Of a stretch of 64,000 bases of DNA, positions 34,567-43,076 are shown one piece after another. The notes under the pieces are model-generated. The model was not told where the DNA came from. It saw only the letters and a program-made list of their open reading frames with translations, and did no database searches. The translations under genes were made by a program, and so were the position numbers. The stretch is from Nocardia transvalensis (GTDB lineage Bacteria > Actinomycetota > Actinomycetes > Mycobacteriales > Mycobacteriaceae): positions 1-64,000 of the forward strand of contig NZ_JADLQQ010000015.1 of NCBI RefSeq assembly GCF_015477765.1, in the 5' to 3' direction. Every line of letters starts with the position of its first letter. Within the stretch, counting starts at the first letter, position 1.

Positions 34567-34796
34567 CGCGCCTCCTCGAGGCCGGTGTCGTGGTCAGCAG
34601 GCTGGTGGTCGGGCGTGACACGGCGGTGCGGTGCCAATGCGTCGGGCACGCACCAGTCGATGCTGACGTGACCCGAGACGTACTGCACCCAGCCGCCGCG
34701 GATGTCTGTGACGGTGACCGGCCTGACACTCTCCAGGTAGAGGTGCTTGCCCACGTGGATGTCGTGGTCGGTGTCGAGCCCATAGGTGTTGATCAT
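34563..34796 (-). CDS. Hypothetical protein, 77 aa, first in its operon
   Basis: The start MINTYGLDTDHDIHVGKHL at 34796 is preferred to the longer frame because that frame runs through the leader hairpin; CCGGAGG lies about nine bases upstream. The product contains VTVTDIRGGWVQYVSGHVSI and ends in an acidic tail. No family is recognised. Confidence 0.65.
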   Translation of the reverse strand: MINTYGLDTDHDIHVGKHLYLESVRPVTVTDIRGGWVQYVSGHVSIDWCVPDALAPHRRVTPDHQPADHDTGLEEAR

Positions 34797-34820
34797 GTGC
34801 CGTGTACCTCCGGCAGTTGG

Positions 34821-34888
34821 GGCAGGATGGTTGGTCCCGCCGACGTGGTGACATTTTTCAGGATAGTGCTGTTGACACGATGGCGCCA
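34821..34888 (-). promoter_or_regulatory. Recurring promoter-leader module (copy 8)
   Basis: Minus strand: TGGCGC (34883-34888, poor -35), 17 bases, TATCCT (34860-34865), TGTCAC, and a hairpin at 34821-34841 with stem GGCGGGA/TCCTGCC (one G-U pair) around CCAACCA. It drives the operon starting at 34796. Confidence 0.82.
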
Positions 34889-35118
34889 GTAGTTGTGTCC
34901 AGGGCAGGCAGCGCCCCCCGACCGCAGCGGCCCCGGGGGGACTCAGTCCTCGCGCGCCAGGCTCTTTCTCGGGGAATCCGTGACGCCGGAACTTTCTCGG
35001 CGATCGATGCGTCATGCCGCGGTCGGCTGCGCACCGCATTAATTAAGACCGGGCGGTACTATTCAGCCAATTATCGGCGGCGACCTCGGCTATGGATGGA
35101 GAGGGCGGCGAGGCGAAT

Positions 35119-36066
35119 ATGACGGAACTCCCGCGCTATGCGCCCATGCTGGCGCAGGCCAGCACCTTGCCCACTGACGATTCCGCGTGGAATTTCGAAG
35201 TGAAATTCGACGGTATTCGTGCTGTCGGCTATGTCGATCGTGACCTGCGCCTGGTGTCTCGGAACAACAAGGACATTACTGTGGCCTGGCCGGAACTCGC
35301 TGACCTTGCGCCGGCGGATCCGCCGTTCGTCGTCGACGGGGAGATCGTTGTCTTCTCGGCCTATGGACGACCCTCGTTCGAGGCATTGCAACCGCGGATG
35401 CATCAGCGGAACCCGGCCGCGGTCCGGGCGTTGGCGAGGAGTTCCCCGGCGACGTACATGATCTTCGATCTTCTTCAGGTCGGTAACCGGCCACTGATCG
35501 ACTTGCCCTATCGGCAGCGCCGCCATCTGTTGGAACAGCTAGGCTTGCGCGGCTCGCACTGGCAGGTTCCGCCGCGGCTGCCCGATACCGGCGCCGAGGC
35601 CCTCGCCGAATCCCGGCGCCTCCATCTCGAGGGCATCATCGCCAAGCGCACCGACGGCCCGTACCTGCCCGGCCGGCGCAGCCCGCTCTGGACGAAGATC
35701 AAGAATTTCCGTACCCAGGAGGTTGTCGTCGTCGGCTGGCGCCCGGGGACGGGCAGGCGCGCCGGGCATATCGGCTCCCTGCTCATGGCGATTCACGATG
35801 ACACGGGGCGCTTGGTCTACATCGGGAATGTCGGCACCGGCTTCAGTCGTTCGGTGCTCGACGACTTGCAGGCGAGACTACAACCGCTGCAACGCAAAAC
35901 AGCGCCCGTCGAGGCAAATGTTCCGGACGCGATATGGGTAGCACCGAAGATTGTCGGTGAAGTTTCGTATACCGAGTGGACCGGCGATGGAAAGCTCCGG
36001 CACCCATCGTGGCGCGGGCTGAGGCCGGACAAGGATTCGAGCAACGTCACCCGCGAGCGACAGTAG
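35119..36066 (+). CDS. ATP-dependent DNA ligase (LigC/LigD-ligase type), 315 aa
   Basis: Motif I FEVKFDGIRA carries the Lys that is adenylated. VVDGEIVVF is motif III, MIFDLLQV and EGIIAKRTDGPY follow as motifs IIIa and IV, and LWTKIKNFRTQEVVVVGW is motif V leading into the OB domain. It seals nicks in duplex DNA with ATP and resembles the stand-alone ligases linked to NHEJ in mycolata (LigC, LigD ligase domain). ATG 35119 fits GGCGAGG upstream; an ATG at 35092 is less likely. It is monocistronic, preceded by an AT-rich stretch (TTAATTAAG, TACTAT) that may be its promoter. Confidence 0.9.
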   Translation: MTELPRYAPMLAQASTLPTDDSAWNFEVKFDGIRAVGYVDRDLRLVSRNNKDITVAWPELADLAPADPPFVVDGEIVVFSAYGRPSFEALQPRMHQRNPAAVRALARSSPATYMIFDLLQVGNRPLIDLPYRQRRHLLEQLGLRGSHWQVPPRLPDTGAEALAESRRLHLEGIIAKRTDGPYLPGRRSPLWTKIKNFRTQEVVVVGWRPGTGRRAGHIGSLLMAIHDDTGRLVYIGNVGTGFSRSVLDDLQARLQPLQRKTAPVEANVPDAIWVAPKIVGEVSYTEWTGDGKLRHPSWRGLRPDKDSSNVTRERQ

Positions 36067-36125
36067 CCGATTAGCAGAACCGGGCGGCCGAATAGCTCGA
36101 TTCTATTGTTTCCTGGGATAATGCG

Positions 36126-36551
36126 CTATTCGAAGGTGGGAATTCCACCGAGGCCGCCGATGATCTCCGCTGTCAACGCGGCGATGTCCATCACCGGGTG
36201 CACGGCGTAGCCGCCGAGTTCGATGTTGGCCAGCGCAGCTACTGCGCTGCCCAGTTCGATGCTGCTGCGGCCGATCGCCCACTCGGGGTACGTCACGTGC
36301 GCTTCGGTCAGCAGATGCCATGCACGCGGGCAGTAGATCCGCATGATCGCTTCTCGAGTGCGCTCGGGTACGTCAACGTCGCCGCAGCACAATCCGGCGA
36401 CGACAGCCGCCGCAGATGCCTTGCCCGAGAGAAGGTATGGCCAGTTCGGCTCGAATACCTCGTGGCGGCGATATCTGGTGACAGGCCAGATCGTCCCGGC
36501 GGCGGGCTCGACGGTGCGGTACAGGTCGGGCGGGATCGGCTTGAACTCCAT
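36126..36551 (-). CDS. Hypothetical protein, 141 aa
   Basis: The product begins MEFKPIPPDLYRTVEPAAG and contains CCGDVDVPERTREAIMRIYC and AHVTYPEWAIGRSSIELGSA. It is soluble and predicted mainly helical in its second half, which resembles a small four-helix domain. The ATG at 36551 has AAGGA about twelve bases upstream; a TTG at 36575 cannot be excluded. It lies between the DNA ligase (convergent) and the helicase operon. Not recognised. Confidence 0.65.
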   Translation of the reverse strand: MEFKPIPPDLYRTVEPAAGTIWPVTRYRRHEVFEPNWPYLLSGKASAAAVVAGLCCGDVDVPERTREAIMRIYCPRAWHLLTEAHVTYPEWAIGRSSIELGSAVAALANIELGGYAVHPVMDIAALTAEIIGGLGGIPTFE

Positions 36552-36621
36552 TTCGGGCGGCAGTCCTTCCTTCAAGTGGCGCGCACTGGTTCAGCTGTGC
36601 GACAACGGGTTTGCGGTTCGC

Positions 36622-37029
36622 CTACAGAATCATTTGCCATGCGGTGTCGCCTCCCCTGTTGTGCTGGGGGGCGGCCGTGGTCAGGTCCGGCGCTGCGGCG
36701 GCGATCAGATGTGTCGCCGCGGCGATGATGCCGCCTCTGATCGAGGGCGTGCCTTGGGTGGGTTCGGGGCAGAGCAGTGAACAGTCGGCGGCGGGCTGCG
36801 TCGCGGCCATGGTTGGAAGCAGGGTCTCGGCGGGGGCGTGACCGAGGTTGAGGAGAAGTGTGGCCTGGAACACGAAGGCGGCGACGAGAAACGTCAACCC
36901 CCAGAAGGGGATCCGGGCCAGCCATGACAGCGCACTGTCGGCGCGGTGACGGCTCGCGCGAGCCGGACCGGTTATGACGAGGGCGGGGCAGGACATAGGT
37001 TCTCCTCTCGCGATAGAGCTGTGGGTCAT
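36622..37029 (-). CDS. Single-pass membrane protein, 135 aa
   Basis: The ATG overlaps the stop of the helicase (ATGA). Residues 40-65 (IPFWGLTFLVAAFVFQATLL) form one membrane helix. The C-terminal half is Ala/Thr/Pro-rich with a Cys pair (DCSLLCPEP) and looks exported. It is the third gene of the operon of copy 9. Role unknown. Confidence 0.65.
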   Translation of the reverse strand: MTHSSIARGEPMSCPALVITGPARASRHRADSALSWLARIPFWGLTFLVAAFVFQATLLLNLGHAPAETLLPTMAATQPAADCSLLCPEPTQGTPSIRGGIIAAATHLIAAAAPDLTTAAPQHNRGGDTAWQMIL

Positions 37030-38357
37030 GCGGCGGGCAGGGTGGAGAGGGCGGTGATCAGTCGGTGGTTGAGCGCTTGGTCCCGGCCGGGTTCGGCGTG
37101 GGTGACCGCGTCGGGCGTGGTCGTGTCGTAGACGACGGTGGCGTGGGCGCGATGGCGGCTCAGCATCACGCAGGCGCGGCCGGGGTCCATCCCGAAGGGC
37201 GTGGGATCGCGGTACCCCGCGAGCGAGTGCAGAACTACGACGGCGCTGCGTTCGAGTCCCTGGAGCGCGTTGGCGGTGCCGACCAGCACACCGGGGACAT
37301 CTGCGAGGGCGGCCTCGACGGCGGAGGCCTGGCTGACGTGCGGGACGACGACGGCGAGGTCTTCGGCGGTGAGGGGACGCCGTGTGTGGTCGGTGACCAG
37401 CGTGGTGGTCAGCAGTTCGCGCGCGCGATCGGCGCAGTGGTCGATCAGGCGCGGATCGGTTGGCCCGCCGCTGGCGGCCACCGGCCGACGCGCCAGTTCG
37501 GGCAGAGCTGTCCCGGCGCAGGTGACGAGCTGTTCGGGCGGGCGGCGCGAGCCGAACGGCAACTGCGGATAGAAGATCGGTTGGACGAGTGCGGTTGTGG
37601 CCGGGCCGAGCCGCCAGGTGTGCTCGAGTTGCACGACGCCGATCGCGTCCGGGTGGGCGGCCATCAAAGCCTGAGGGGCAGGCAGATTCGGCGCGGTGGG
37701 GCTGCCCGCCCATCGGTCGGTCGGGGCGTTGACGACCGGGGCGATTTGACCGGGGTCGCCGACGCAGACGATCTGTGTGGCGAGCGCGCCCAGCGCGCCG
37801 AGGTGGGCGAAGGTGCACTGCCATGCCTCGTCGACGATCATCACGTCTGCGCCGAGCCTGTACGGGTCGCCGTAGAGCCACCGGTCGGTGACGCCGACGA
37901 TGATGCCGCCTGCCCTCCCCGGCCAGTGCACGTCCCGACTGGGGACGACGGGCAGGGTGCCGCTGCCGGGTGCGGGCAGATCCTTCTTCCACATCAGGAC
38001 GGCGCGATCGGTGCGTCCGGACAGTCGGGCCGCGATTTCGAGGGCCTGCGCGCGGGTCTGCGCAGCGATTCCGACCCGGAGCCCGGCGCGGTGGGCCAGC
38101 GCCAGGGCCAGCAGGATGACCAGGCGGGTCTTGCCTGCGCCGGGAGGCGAGGCGACGACCACACCGGGGTCGCCGTTCCAGACATGGAACAGGACTCGGG
38201 CCAGCACGGGGTCGTCCAGCAGTTGCGAACCGGGCCAGTCCACCTCGGCCGATGAGTCCGGAGCGTCGTCGTCCGCTGCTGGGGCGGGCGTCTGCTGGGC
38301 ATGCTCCGGCGCTGAGCCGGGTGGCGGCGTGACGGGGCGGGGTGAGCGGATGCGCAT
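37026..38357 (-). CDS. Superfamily 1 DNA/RNA helicase-like ATPase, 443 aa
   Basis: GVVVASPPGAGKTRLVILLA is Walker A (about residues 75-94), ADVMIVDEAWQ is Walker B/motif II, QIVCVGDPGQIAPVV is motif III, LEHTWRLGP is motif IV-like, and VGTANALQGLERSAVVVLHS with CVMLSRHR are motifs V-VI of UvrD/AAA_12-type helicases. It would unwind nucleic acid with ATP. The first 60 residues are a Pro-rich, acidic linker. The start at 38357 overlaps the small upstream gene (TGATG). Confidence 0.85.
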   Translation of the reverse strand: MRIRSPRPVTPPPGSAPEHAQQTPAPAADDDAPDSSAEVDWPGSQLLDDPVLARVLFHVWNGDPGVVVASPPGAGKTRLVILLALALAHRAGLRVGIAAQTRAQALEIAARLSGRTDRAVLMWKKDLPAPGSGTLPVVPSRDVHWPGRAGGIIVGVTDRWLYGDPYRLGADVMIVDEAWQCTFAHLGALGALATQIVCVGDPGQIAPVVNAPTDRWAGSPTAPNLPAPQALMAAHPDAIGVVQLEHTWRLGPATTALVQPIFYPQLPFGSRRPPEQLVTCAGTALPELARRPVAASGGPTDPRLIDHCADRARELLTTTLVTDHTRRPLTAEDLAVVVPHVSQASAVEAALADVPGVLVGTANALQGLERSAVVVLHSLAGYRDPTPFGMDPGRACVMLSRHRAHATVVYDTTTPDAVTHAEPGRDQALNHRLITALSTLPAA

Positions 38358-38539
38358 CAGGCCACCTCGGTGAGATTGCTGCGCCAGGCCGACCAGCGGC
38401 GGTCCCAGGCGTCCTGTTCGGCAGCGTCGCGGGTGGCGTAGTCGCCGTGCACAGGGGCCAGCGGTTCGGTGGAAGAGATCAAGCCGTGGCGATAGACAGC
38501 GCCGTGGTCGTCTTTGTCGTCCGACGCGATAGAGGTCAT
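38357..38539 (-). CDS. Small hypothetical protein, 60 aa
   Basis: GAGAGG stands seven bases before the ATG. The product is acidic and Trp-rich near the end (AAEQDAWDRRWSAWRSNLTE). No motif. It heads the helicase operon behind copy 9 and is coupled to the helicase by TGATG. Confidence 0.65.
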   Translation of the reverse strand: MTSIASDDKDDHGAVYRHGLISSTEPLAPVHGDYATRDAAEQDAWDRRWSAWRSNLTEVA

Positions 38540-38560
38540 GCGCGTGCCTCTCGGAACAGC

Positions 38561-38628
38561 GGCGAGTTGGTCGGTCTCGCCGATCAGTTGACAACTTCTA
38601 TCTTAATGCTTACTACATTGTCGTGCAA
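38561..38628 (-). promoter_or_regulatory. Recurring promoter-leader module (copy 9)
   Basis: Minus strand: TTGCAC (38623-38628), 17 bases, TAAGAT (38600-38605), TGTCAA, then a hairpin at 38561-38581 with stem GGCGAG/CTCGCC around ACCGACCAA. It drives the helicase operon. Confidence 0.87.
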
Positions 38629-38687
38629 TCGGCATTCGGTGGTGGCGCTGCTGCAGCGATGCAGGGTGAGGGATCGGCGGAAGGCTC

Positions 38688-38785
38688 TCAGGCCATCGCA
38701 CTGCCAACGTCGTCGACTTCCTCGATCTCGCATTCGGCGCGTAACGCGCGTTCGGCGAGGATTGGGCCGACTGGTGAGATTTCAT
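38688..38785 (-). CDS. Small protein of about 32 aa, needs a one-base repair
   Basis: The ATG at 38785 overlaps the preceding stop (ATGA), but as written its frame is noise. With one A added to the AAA at 38780-38782 the product begins MKISPVGPILAERALRA and ends EIEEVDDVGSAMA at a TGA, with natural codon use. It is then the last gene of the MoxR operon. Function unknown. Confidence 0.4.
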
Positions 38786-39972
38786 TCCTCGGCGGCGGCC
38801 ACGAGGATGTCGAGCGGCACGGCACGGCGCTGCGGTGTCGGGGAATCGGTGCCGGTGATCCAGGGTCGGCACTCGTACAGGTCGAAGTACCGGCCGCGTG
38901 TGACCGCCTGAACCTTCGGTTGCGGCGGGGCGGGCAGCACACAGACCCGCATGTCTGATTCGGGCGCGCGCCCGTTGCGGAACCGGAATCCCGCCAGTTC
39001 CAGTACTCGGTGCCCGTGCTCCATGCGGGTGTCGCGGAGTTCGGCGGTGAACTGCTCTCGGTCGGCGGGCATCGTGTCGAGCGGGCCGTTCCACCCGATG
39101 ACCGACGCCCCGGCCCGCAAGCGGGAGTCGATTCGGTCGCAGCGCAGCACGGTGGTGCCGGGCCGGGCGGCCGTTGCCGCTGTCGCGGTGATGATGGCGG
39201 TCATGACGTGGCCGCTGTGGACAGCGCGTTGCCGCCAGAGCGGATCGGTCAGAAGCGCGGCTTCCCACAAGTCGGTGCTGTCGCAGCGGGACCGCAATCC
39301 GACGGCGGCCTGCAAAGGGCTGTCGGGTCGGGTCCAGTCGCGGCCGGAACGGAATCGGTCGCGGGCACGGTGAAGGCTGCGAACGTCGTCGTTGTGGATG
39401 GCATCGAGCGGCGGAAGAATTTGCGGGCCAGCGGTTTTCGCCACCCAGGTGTGCATTCCTGCGCAGGTGTCGTCGGTGATGCCGAACCATTCTCGCCACG
39501 CGGCTGCCTGTCGTTCTGCGGCGGGCGCTGTGCCCAGCAGGTACCGGGTTCGGGAGGTGGCGAGCAGATCGATGACGGCGGAGGTTCCAGGATGGTCGGC
39601 GCGCTCTGCCCACCATCCGCACAGCGCGGCGGCGTCGGCCACGTCGGTATCCGGGTCGGTGGCGTGCTGGCGGGCCAGTGCCTTGAGGATGCCGAGGGTG
39701 CGGGGATCGTCGAGGAGCAGTGTCGGAGGGGTCGAGGCGGTGATCGCCGCACCGTTCCCGGCCAGCAGCACCAGGGCGTCGCGACCGGCGGCCTGCGCCT
39801 GTCCTCCGGGCGAGGACGCGACGGTCAGAGCGGGCTTGCCGCCGGGCATGGTCGCGCGCACGGCGACGGCCGACGCGGGCGGCCGGAACAGGGCGTAGGC
39901 CAGGCGTTGCACGGGCTGCCGGGTCTGTGCGGCGTGTATCCGCTGGGCCAGGTCGAACCATTCGACGGTCAT
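38782..39972 (-). CDS. Hypothetical protein of the MoxR operon, 396 aa
   Basis: ATG 39972 (MTVEWFDLAQRIHAAQ) overlaps the end of the 65-residue gene. The long soluble protein contains DALVLLAGNGAAITASTPPT, ALCGWWAERADHPGTSAVID and, near the end, RGRYFDLYECRPW. No catalytic motif is recognised. MoxR/VWA operons often carry such a large partner that may be the client of the AAA ATPase (inference). Confidence 0.7.
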   Translation of the reverse strand: MTVEWFDLAQRIHAAQTRQPVQRLAYALFRPPASAVAVRATMPGGKPALTVASSPGGQAQAAGRDALVLLAGNGAAITASTPPTLLLDDPRTLGILKALARQHATDPDTDVADAAALCGWWAERADHPGTSAVIDLLATSRTRYLLGTAPAAERQAAAWREWFGITDDTCAGMHTWVAKTAGPQILPPLDAIHNDDVRSLHRARDRFRSGRDWTRPDSPLQAAVGLRSRCDSTDLWEAALLTDPLWRQRAVHSGHVMTAIITATAATAARPGTTVLRCDRIDSRLRAGASVIGWNGPLDTMPADREQFTAELRDTRMEHGHRVLELAGFRFRNGRAPESDMRVCVLPAPPQPKVQAVTRGRYFDLYECRPWITGTDSPTPQRRAVPLDILVAAAEE

Positions 39973-40166
39973 TGTGCTGTGGCCTCCTCGGCAGCGGGCA
40001 GATCGGGGATGGGGCGGGTGGCGGCTTGCCATCCCGCTCGCAGCGCCTCGGCGGCAGCGGATTGCGCGGCGTCGGCGGCGGTCAGTTGCGGCACCTGGGC
40101 AGGGGTGATGCCGGTGTCGGCGAGAACGCGCTCGGCGTAGCTGAACAGGTCTGCGTTGTCGGTCAT
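39969..40166 (-). CDS. Small acidic helical protein, 65 aa
   Basis: Coupled by ATGA on both sides. MTDNADLFSYAERVLADTGI is followed by an Ala-rich helix (LTAADAAQSAAAEALRAGWQ). It could be an adaptor in the MoxR operon. No family recognised. Confidence 0.65.
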   Translation of the reverse strand: MTDNADLFSYAERVLADTGITPAQVPQLTAADAAQSAAAEALRAGWQAATRPIPDLPAAEEATAQ

Positions 40167-41440
40167 CGCGTCACCGCCGAGGCGGAGCGGGACTCGTTGG
40201 AGGCTCCGGTGGGCACATGCACAGTCATCGCCCACGGCGGTGGGGTGGCGTGCGGGTTGCCGATGATGACGCAGATCAGTTGGGCGCGGGTCGGGCTGGT
40301 GGGCCACGGGGTGTACCCGTCGGTGAGCACAACGACGACATGGGGCGTCGGTCTCGTGGTGGTGGCGGCGGTGATGCCGACTCGCATGTCGGTTCCGCCG
40401 CCGCCGACGAGCTGGATGTCGGCGACCGATCGCACGCGCTGCGGCTCGGTGCTCGCCGCGTCGCAGGCCAGCACGCGAATGTTGTCGCGGTCGATTCCGG
40501 TGGAGCGCAGGATGCCGGAGATTTCGGCCAGAGCAGTGTCCAGATCGCTCGGGCTCATCGAGCCGGAGGTGTCCACGACGAGGGTGACCCGCACCGCGAC
40601 CGCCCGCAGGGCGGGAAGGATCACGCCGGGCACATTGCGCCGGGACGGGCGGGTGTAGGTGGGGTGAGTGCAGCCCGCCTTGTTGGCGACGACACGGCGA
40701 AGGGCGGTGCGCAGCAACCGGTTCCAGGGCACCTGCGGCGGAGCCAGCGTCTCGCTGGCCCACCGGGTGAGTCCGGCGGGGACGGTTCCTCGTCCGGTGG
40801 CCGCCGCGTCCCGGACGGCGACGGCGACATCGCGGCGCACCAGATCGGCGTCGGCGGGTGTCAGCCCTTCGGCCGAGTCGATCGGCAGTTGCTCCCAGGA
40901 CTGCGCTCGGCAGCCTGCACCGGACCCGCAACCGGGTTCGTCGCCGAACATCGGATCGGGTGGTGCGGTAGCGGGACCAGTGTCTGGGGGGCGTACGGCC
41001 TCGTAGTAGTCCTCGGCGACGCCGCCGGGTTCGCAGCCGAGCATGTCGGGCGTGATCACGCCGTCAGGGAGGTGGATGCCCGCCGCGAGAAGGTCGTCGT
41101 TGATCTCCGCGTCGGCGGCGTAGTTCCAGGCGACCTCCGAGACCGGTTGCGGGGCCACGTCTCTGGCTCGATCGGCGTGGGCGCGGATCAGGTGCCCGAC
41201 CTCGTGCAGCAGCGCCGCACCGGCCTGATCCGGAGACCAGGCGCACGGGCCGACGAGCAGATCGGGGTCCAGGTAGAGCCGCCACCGCTCGTCGACACCG
41301 AAAGTGCCCAACTCAGGCGCGGCCACCGGTCGGATGGCGAACAGGGCGACGGCGAAGTAGGGGCGCAGTTCGACCACGACCAACCGCGCCAGCTGGAATG
41401 CCTCGCGCTCGGCCGGGTTCAGGGGCCGTATTTCGGTCAT
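40163..41440 (-). CDS. VWA-domain putative metallopeptidase (DUF2201-like), 425 aa
   Basis: The N-terminal half carries a zinc-type HExxH motif, LLHEVGHLIRAHAD (residues 78-90), as in VWA-like metallopeptidase proteins. The C-terminal half is a von Willebrand A domain with an intact metal site: VVDTSGSMS (288-296), later GGGGTDMRVG and VLTDGYTPW. The two parts are joined by a Pro/Gly-rich linker with several Cys. In bacteria this family sits next to MoxR ATPases, as here (ATGA overlap with 41437), and the pair is thought to remodel or activate a third protein. Confidence 0.87.
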   Translation of the reverse strand: MTEIRPLNPAEREAFQLARLVVVELRPYFAVALFAIRPVAAPELGTFGVDERWRLYLDPDLLVGPCAWSPDQAGAALLHEVGHLIRAHADRARDVAPQPVSEVAWNYAADAEINDDLLAAGIHLPDGVITPDMLGCEPGGVAEDYYEAVRPPDTGPATAPPDPMFGDEPGCGSGAGCRAQSWEQLPIDSAEGLTPADADLVRRDVAVAVRDAAATGRGTVPAGLTRWASETLAPPQVPWNRLLRTALRRVVANKAGCTHPTYTRPSRRNVPGVILPALRAVAVRVTLVVDTSGSMSPSDLDTALAEISGILRSTGIDRDNIRVLACDAASTEPQRVRSVADIQLVGGGGTDMRVGITAATTTRPTPHVVVVLTDGYTPWPTSPTRAQLICVIIGNPHATPPPWAMTVHVPTGASNESRSASAVTR

Positions 41441-42546
41441 GCCGCCGCCTTCCGATCCTTGGTGATGCCCGCCGCTTTCAGTACGGGGGCGAACTCGCGA
41501 ACCTCTTTCGGCACAACCGCGTTGGCCGGACGCGCCTGTGCGAGGGTGCGCGCGGCCACCGCCGCCACATCGACGCGGCCTGCCCGTGCCGCCGCCACCA
41601 CTGGCTTCCACGCCGAACGCCATGCCTCGGCCGTCTGACGGCTGGTCGCCCACGCGGTCACCGCCGTCAACACCGCGTACACCCGGTCTTCGCGGGCGTT
41701 GGCCCAGTCGAAGATTCCCGGATCGGCGACCACGGCGTCTGGGTCTGGCAGGTCGGCGTCCTTGCGCCAGGAGAGGAACTGTTGCCCCGTGCCCGGCCCC
41801 ACCAGGCCGAATGCCAGGGTCTGGGCGGCGTCGGTGTCATCGGCACGGACGTGAGCGAGGGCACGGGCGAGCATGTCCCAGGTCCGGCGAGAAGCCCATG
41901 GGCCGCTGGTCTGTTCGGCCTGGGCGAACCCGTCCAGCAGGGTGGGATTGGTCTTGATGAACCCGAGCACGCAGGCGCGGGCCGCTGCTGTTGCGACCTC
42001 GTCGGCGGCGACCGCTCGCGAGCAAGACGTCGCGGCCCACCCGGTCGCCATACCGTCCAGCCATTCGTCCGTGCTGGGGGCGAACGGAATGTGGCAGAAC
42101 CGATTTGCCAGCGGGGGTTCGAGTTCGTACCCGCCAGCGGCGGCACCGGGAGGGTTCGCGCCCGCGACGACGATCACGTCCTTGGGCAGTTCGAGGTCTC
42201 CGACCTTCTTGTCCAGCACAACCGACAGCATCGCGCCTTGCACGGCAGGTGGGCAGGTTGTCAGCTCGTCGAGGAACAGGTAGCCCCGTCCCGCGTCGCG
42301 CAGCCGCTTGGCCCACCGGCCGGGGATGAGAACGATTTCGTCGTCGCCTCGGTCGCGGGGGTATCCCCCGATGTCGGCGGGGTCGCGGATGGTGCCCAGC
42401 ACGATCTCGCAAGGCACCTGCTGGGCGGCGGCGAGGGTCTTGACGACGCTGGATTTGCCCACGCCCGGATCGCCCACCAGCAACGACGGGACTCCTGCCC
42501 GTCCGCAAGCGTCGACAGCTGTGATAGCAGTTCCCAAACCCGGCAT
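41437..42546 (-). CDS. MoxR-family AAA+ ATPase, 369 aa
   Basis: Walker A SLLVGDPGVGKSSVVKTL (residues 21-38), Walker B GYLFLDELTT with following PPAVQGAML, and sensor 1 VIVVAGANPPG identify a MoxR-like AAA+ ATPase. MoxR proteins use ATP to help fold or activate VWA-domain partners, and the partner gene follows directly. GAGAGG lies upstream of the ATG. It heads the operon behind copy 10 of the module. Confidence 0.88.
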   Translation of the reverse strand: MPGLGTAITAVDACGRAGVPSLLVGDPGVGKSSVVKTLAAAQQVPCEIVLGTIRDPADIGGYPRDRGDDEIVLIPGRWAKRLRDAGRGYLFLDELTTCPPAVQGAMLSVVLDKKVGDLELPKDVIVVAGANPPGAAAGGYELEPPLANRFCHIPFAPSTDEWLDGMATGWAATSCSRAVAADEVATAAARACVLGFIKTNPTLLDGFAQAEQTSGPWASRRTWDMLARALAHVRADDTDAAQTLAFGLVGPGTGQQFLSWRKDADLPDPDAVVADPGIFDWANAREDRVYAVLTAVTAWATSRQTAEAWRSAWKPVVAAARAGRVDVAAVAARTLAQARPANAVVPKEVREFAPVLKAAGITKDRKAAA

Positions 42547-42568
42547 TCAGCACTACCTCTCGGGGATA

Positions 42569-42635
42569 GCGGGGTGGTCGGTCCCGCGAACGAATGTGAC
42601 GCTTCTATGATAGTGCATCTTGCATTTTGCTACAA
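42569..42635 (-). promoter_or_regulatory. Recurring promoter-leader module (copy 10)
   Basis: Minus strand: TTGTAG (42630-42635), 17 bases, TATCAT (42607-42612), CGTCAC, then a hairpin at 42569-42587 with stem GCGGG/CCCGC around ACCGACCAC. It drives the MoxR operon. Confidence 0.87.
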
Positions 42636-42722
42636 GTTGTTCTCGAAGCGGAACAGTGCGATTGTCGAGGGGCTCGGGGCGGCGTGGTGATCGCCGAAGC
42701 CAGATCCGACGATGTTCGTGAG

Positions 42723-42893
42723 TTACCAGATCCAGAGGTGTCTCGGATCATCTTCTCGGCAGGGCGCCAGGGTGTTGACGAGGGCGATGCCCAGTGCAGC
42801 GAGCGAGAAGGTGATGATGCAGGTGCTGGTCGCGCGGCCGCGGTGGGCGGTCGCACGCATCCAGCCGGTGATGCGCCGGGCGAGGATGTTCAC
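42723..42893 (-). CDS. Single-pass membrane peptide, 56 aa
   Basis: The GTG start gives VNILARRITGWMRATAHRGR, a basic N-terminus. One membrane helix follows (CIITFSLAALGIALVNTLAP), and an acidic end (CREDDPRHLWIW). The ribosome binding site is weak. It lies between copies 10 and 11 of the promoter module and would be transcribed from copy 11. It recalls the 41-residue membrane peptide at 10162. Confidence 0.5.
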   Translation of the reverse strand: MNILARRITGWMRATAHRGRATSTCIITFSLAALGIALVNTLAPCREDDPRHLWIW

Positions 42894-42927
42894 CGGATTG
42901 GGGATAGTCGTTGGACCTTGAAATGCA

Positions 42928-42998
42928 GTGGGAGATGGTCGGTCTCGCCACGCGGATTCGACAGGTTCCAGGATGGTGCGCTTTGCGGTTGGCGTCTC
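42928..42998 (-). promoter_or_regulatory. Recurring promoter-leader module (copy 11, degenerate promoter)
   Basis: Minus strand: -10 CATCCT (42970-42975), TGTCGA, and a hairpin at 42928-42951 with stem GTGG/CCAC plus GAGA/TCTC (one bulged C) around CCGACCA. The -35 hexamer is poor. It would serve the 56-residue membrane peptide gene. Confidence 0.65.
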
Positions 42999-43076
42999 AA
43001 TGTGTCCCTGGCGGGTGCGCCGGTGGGCCAGAAAGGGAGCACAGGGGTGGACGCTCAAGACCGTCGAGAATCTTGT

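Noticed and set aside
36112..36130. A GCATTATCC-like box on the minus strand similar to the recurring promoter
   Set aside because: It lies at the 3' end of a gene, lacks TGTC, the hairpin and a gene downstream, so it is probably chance.
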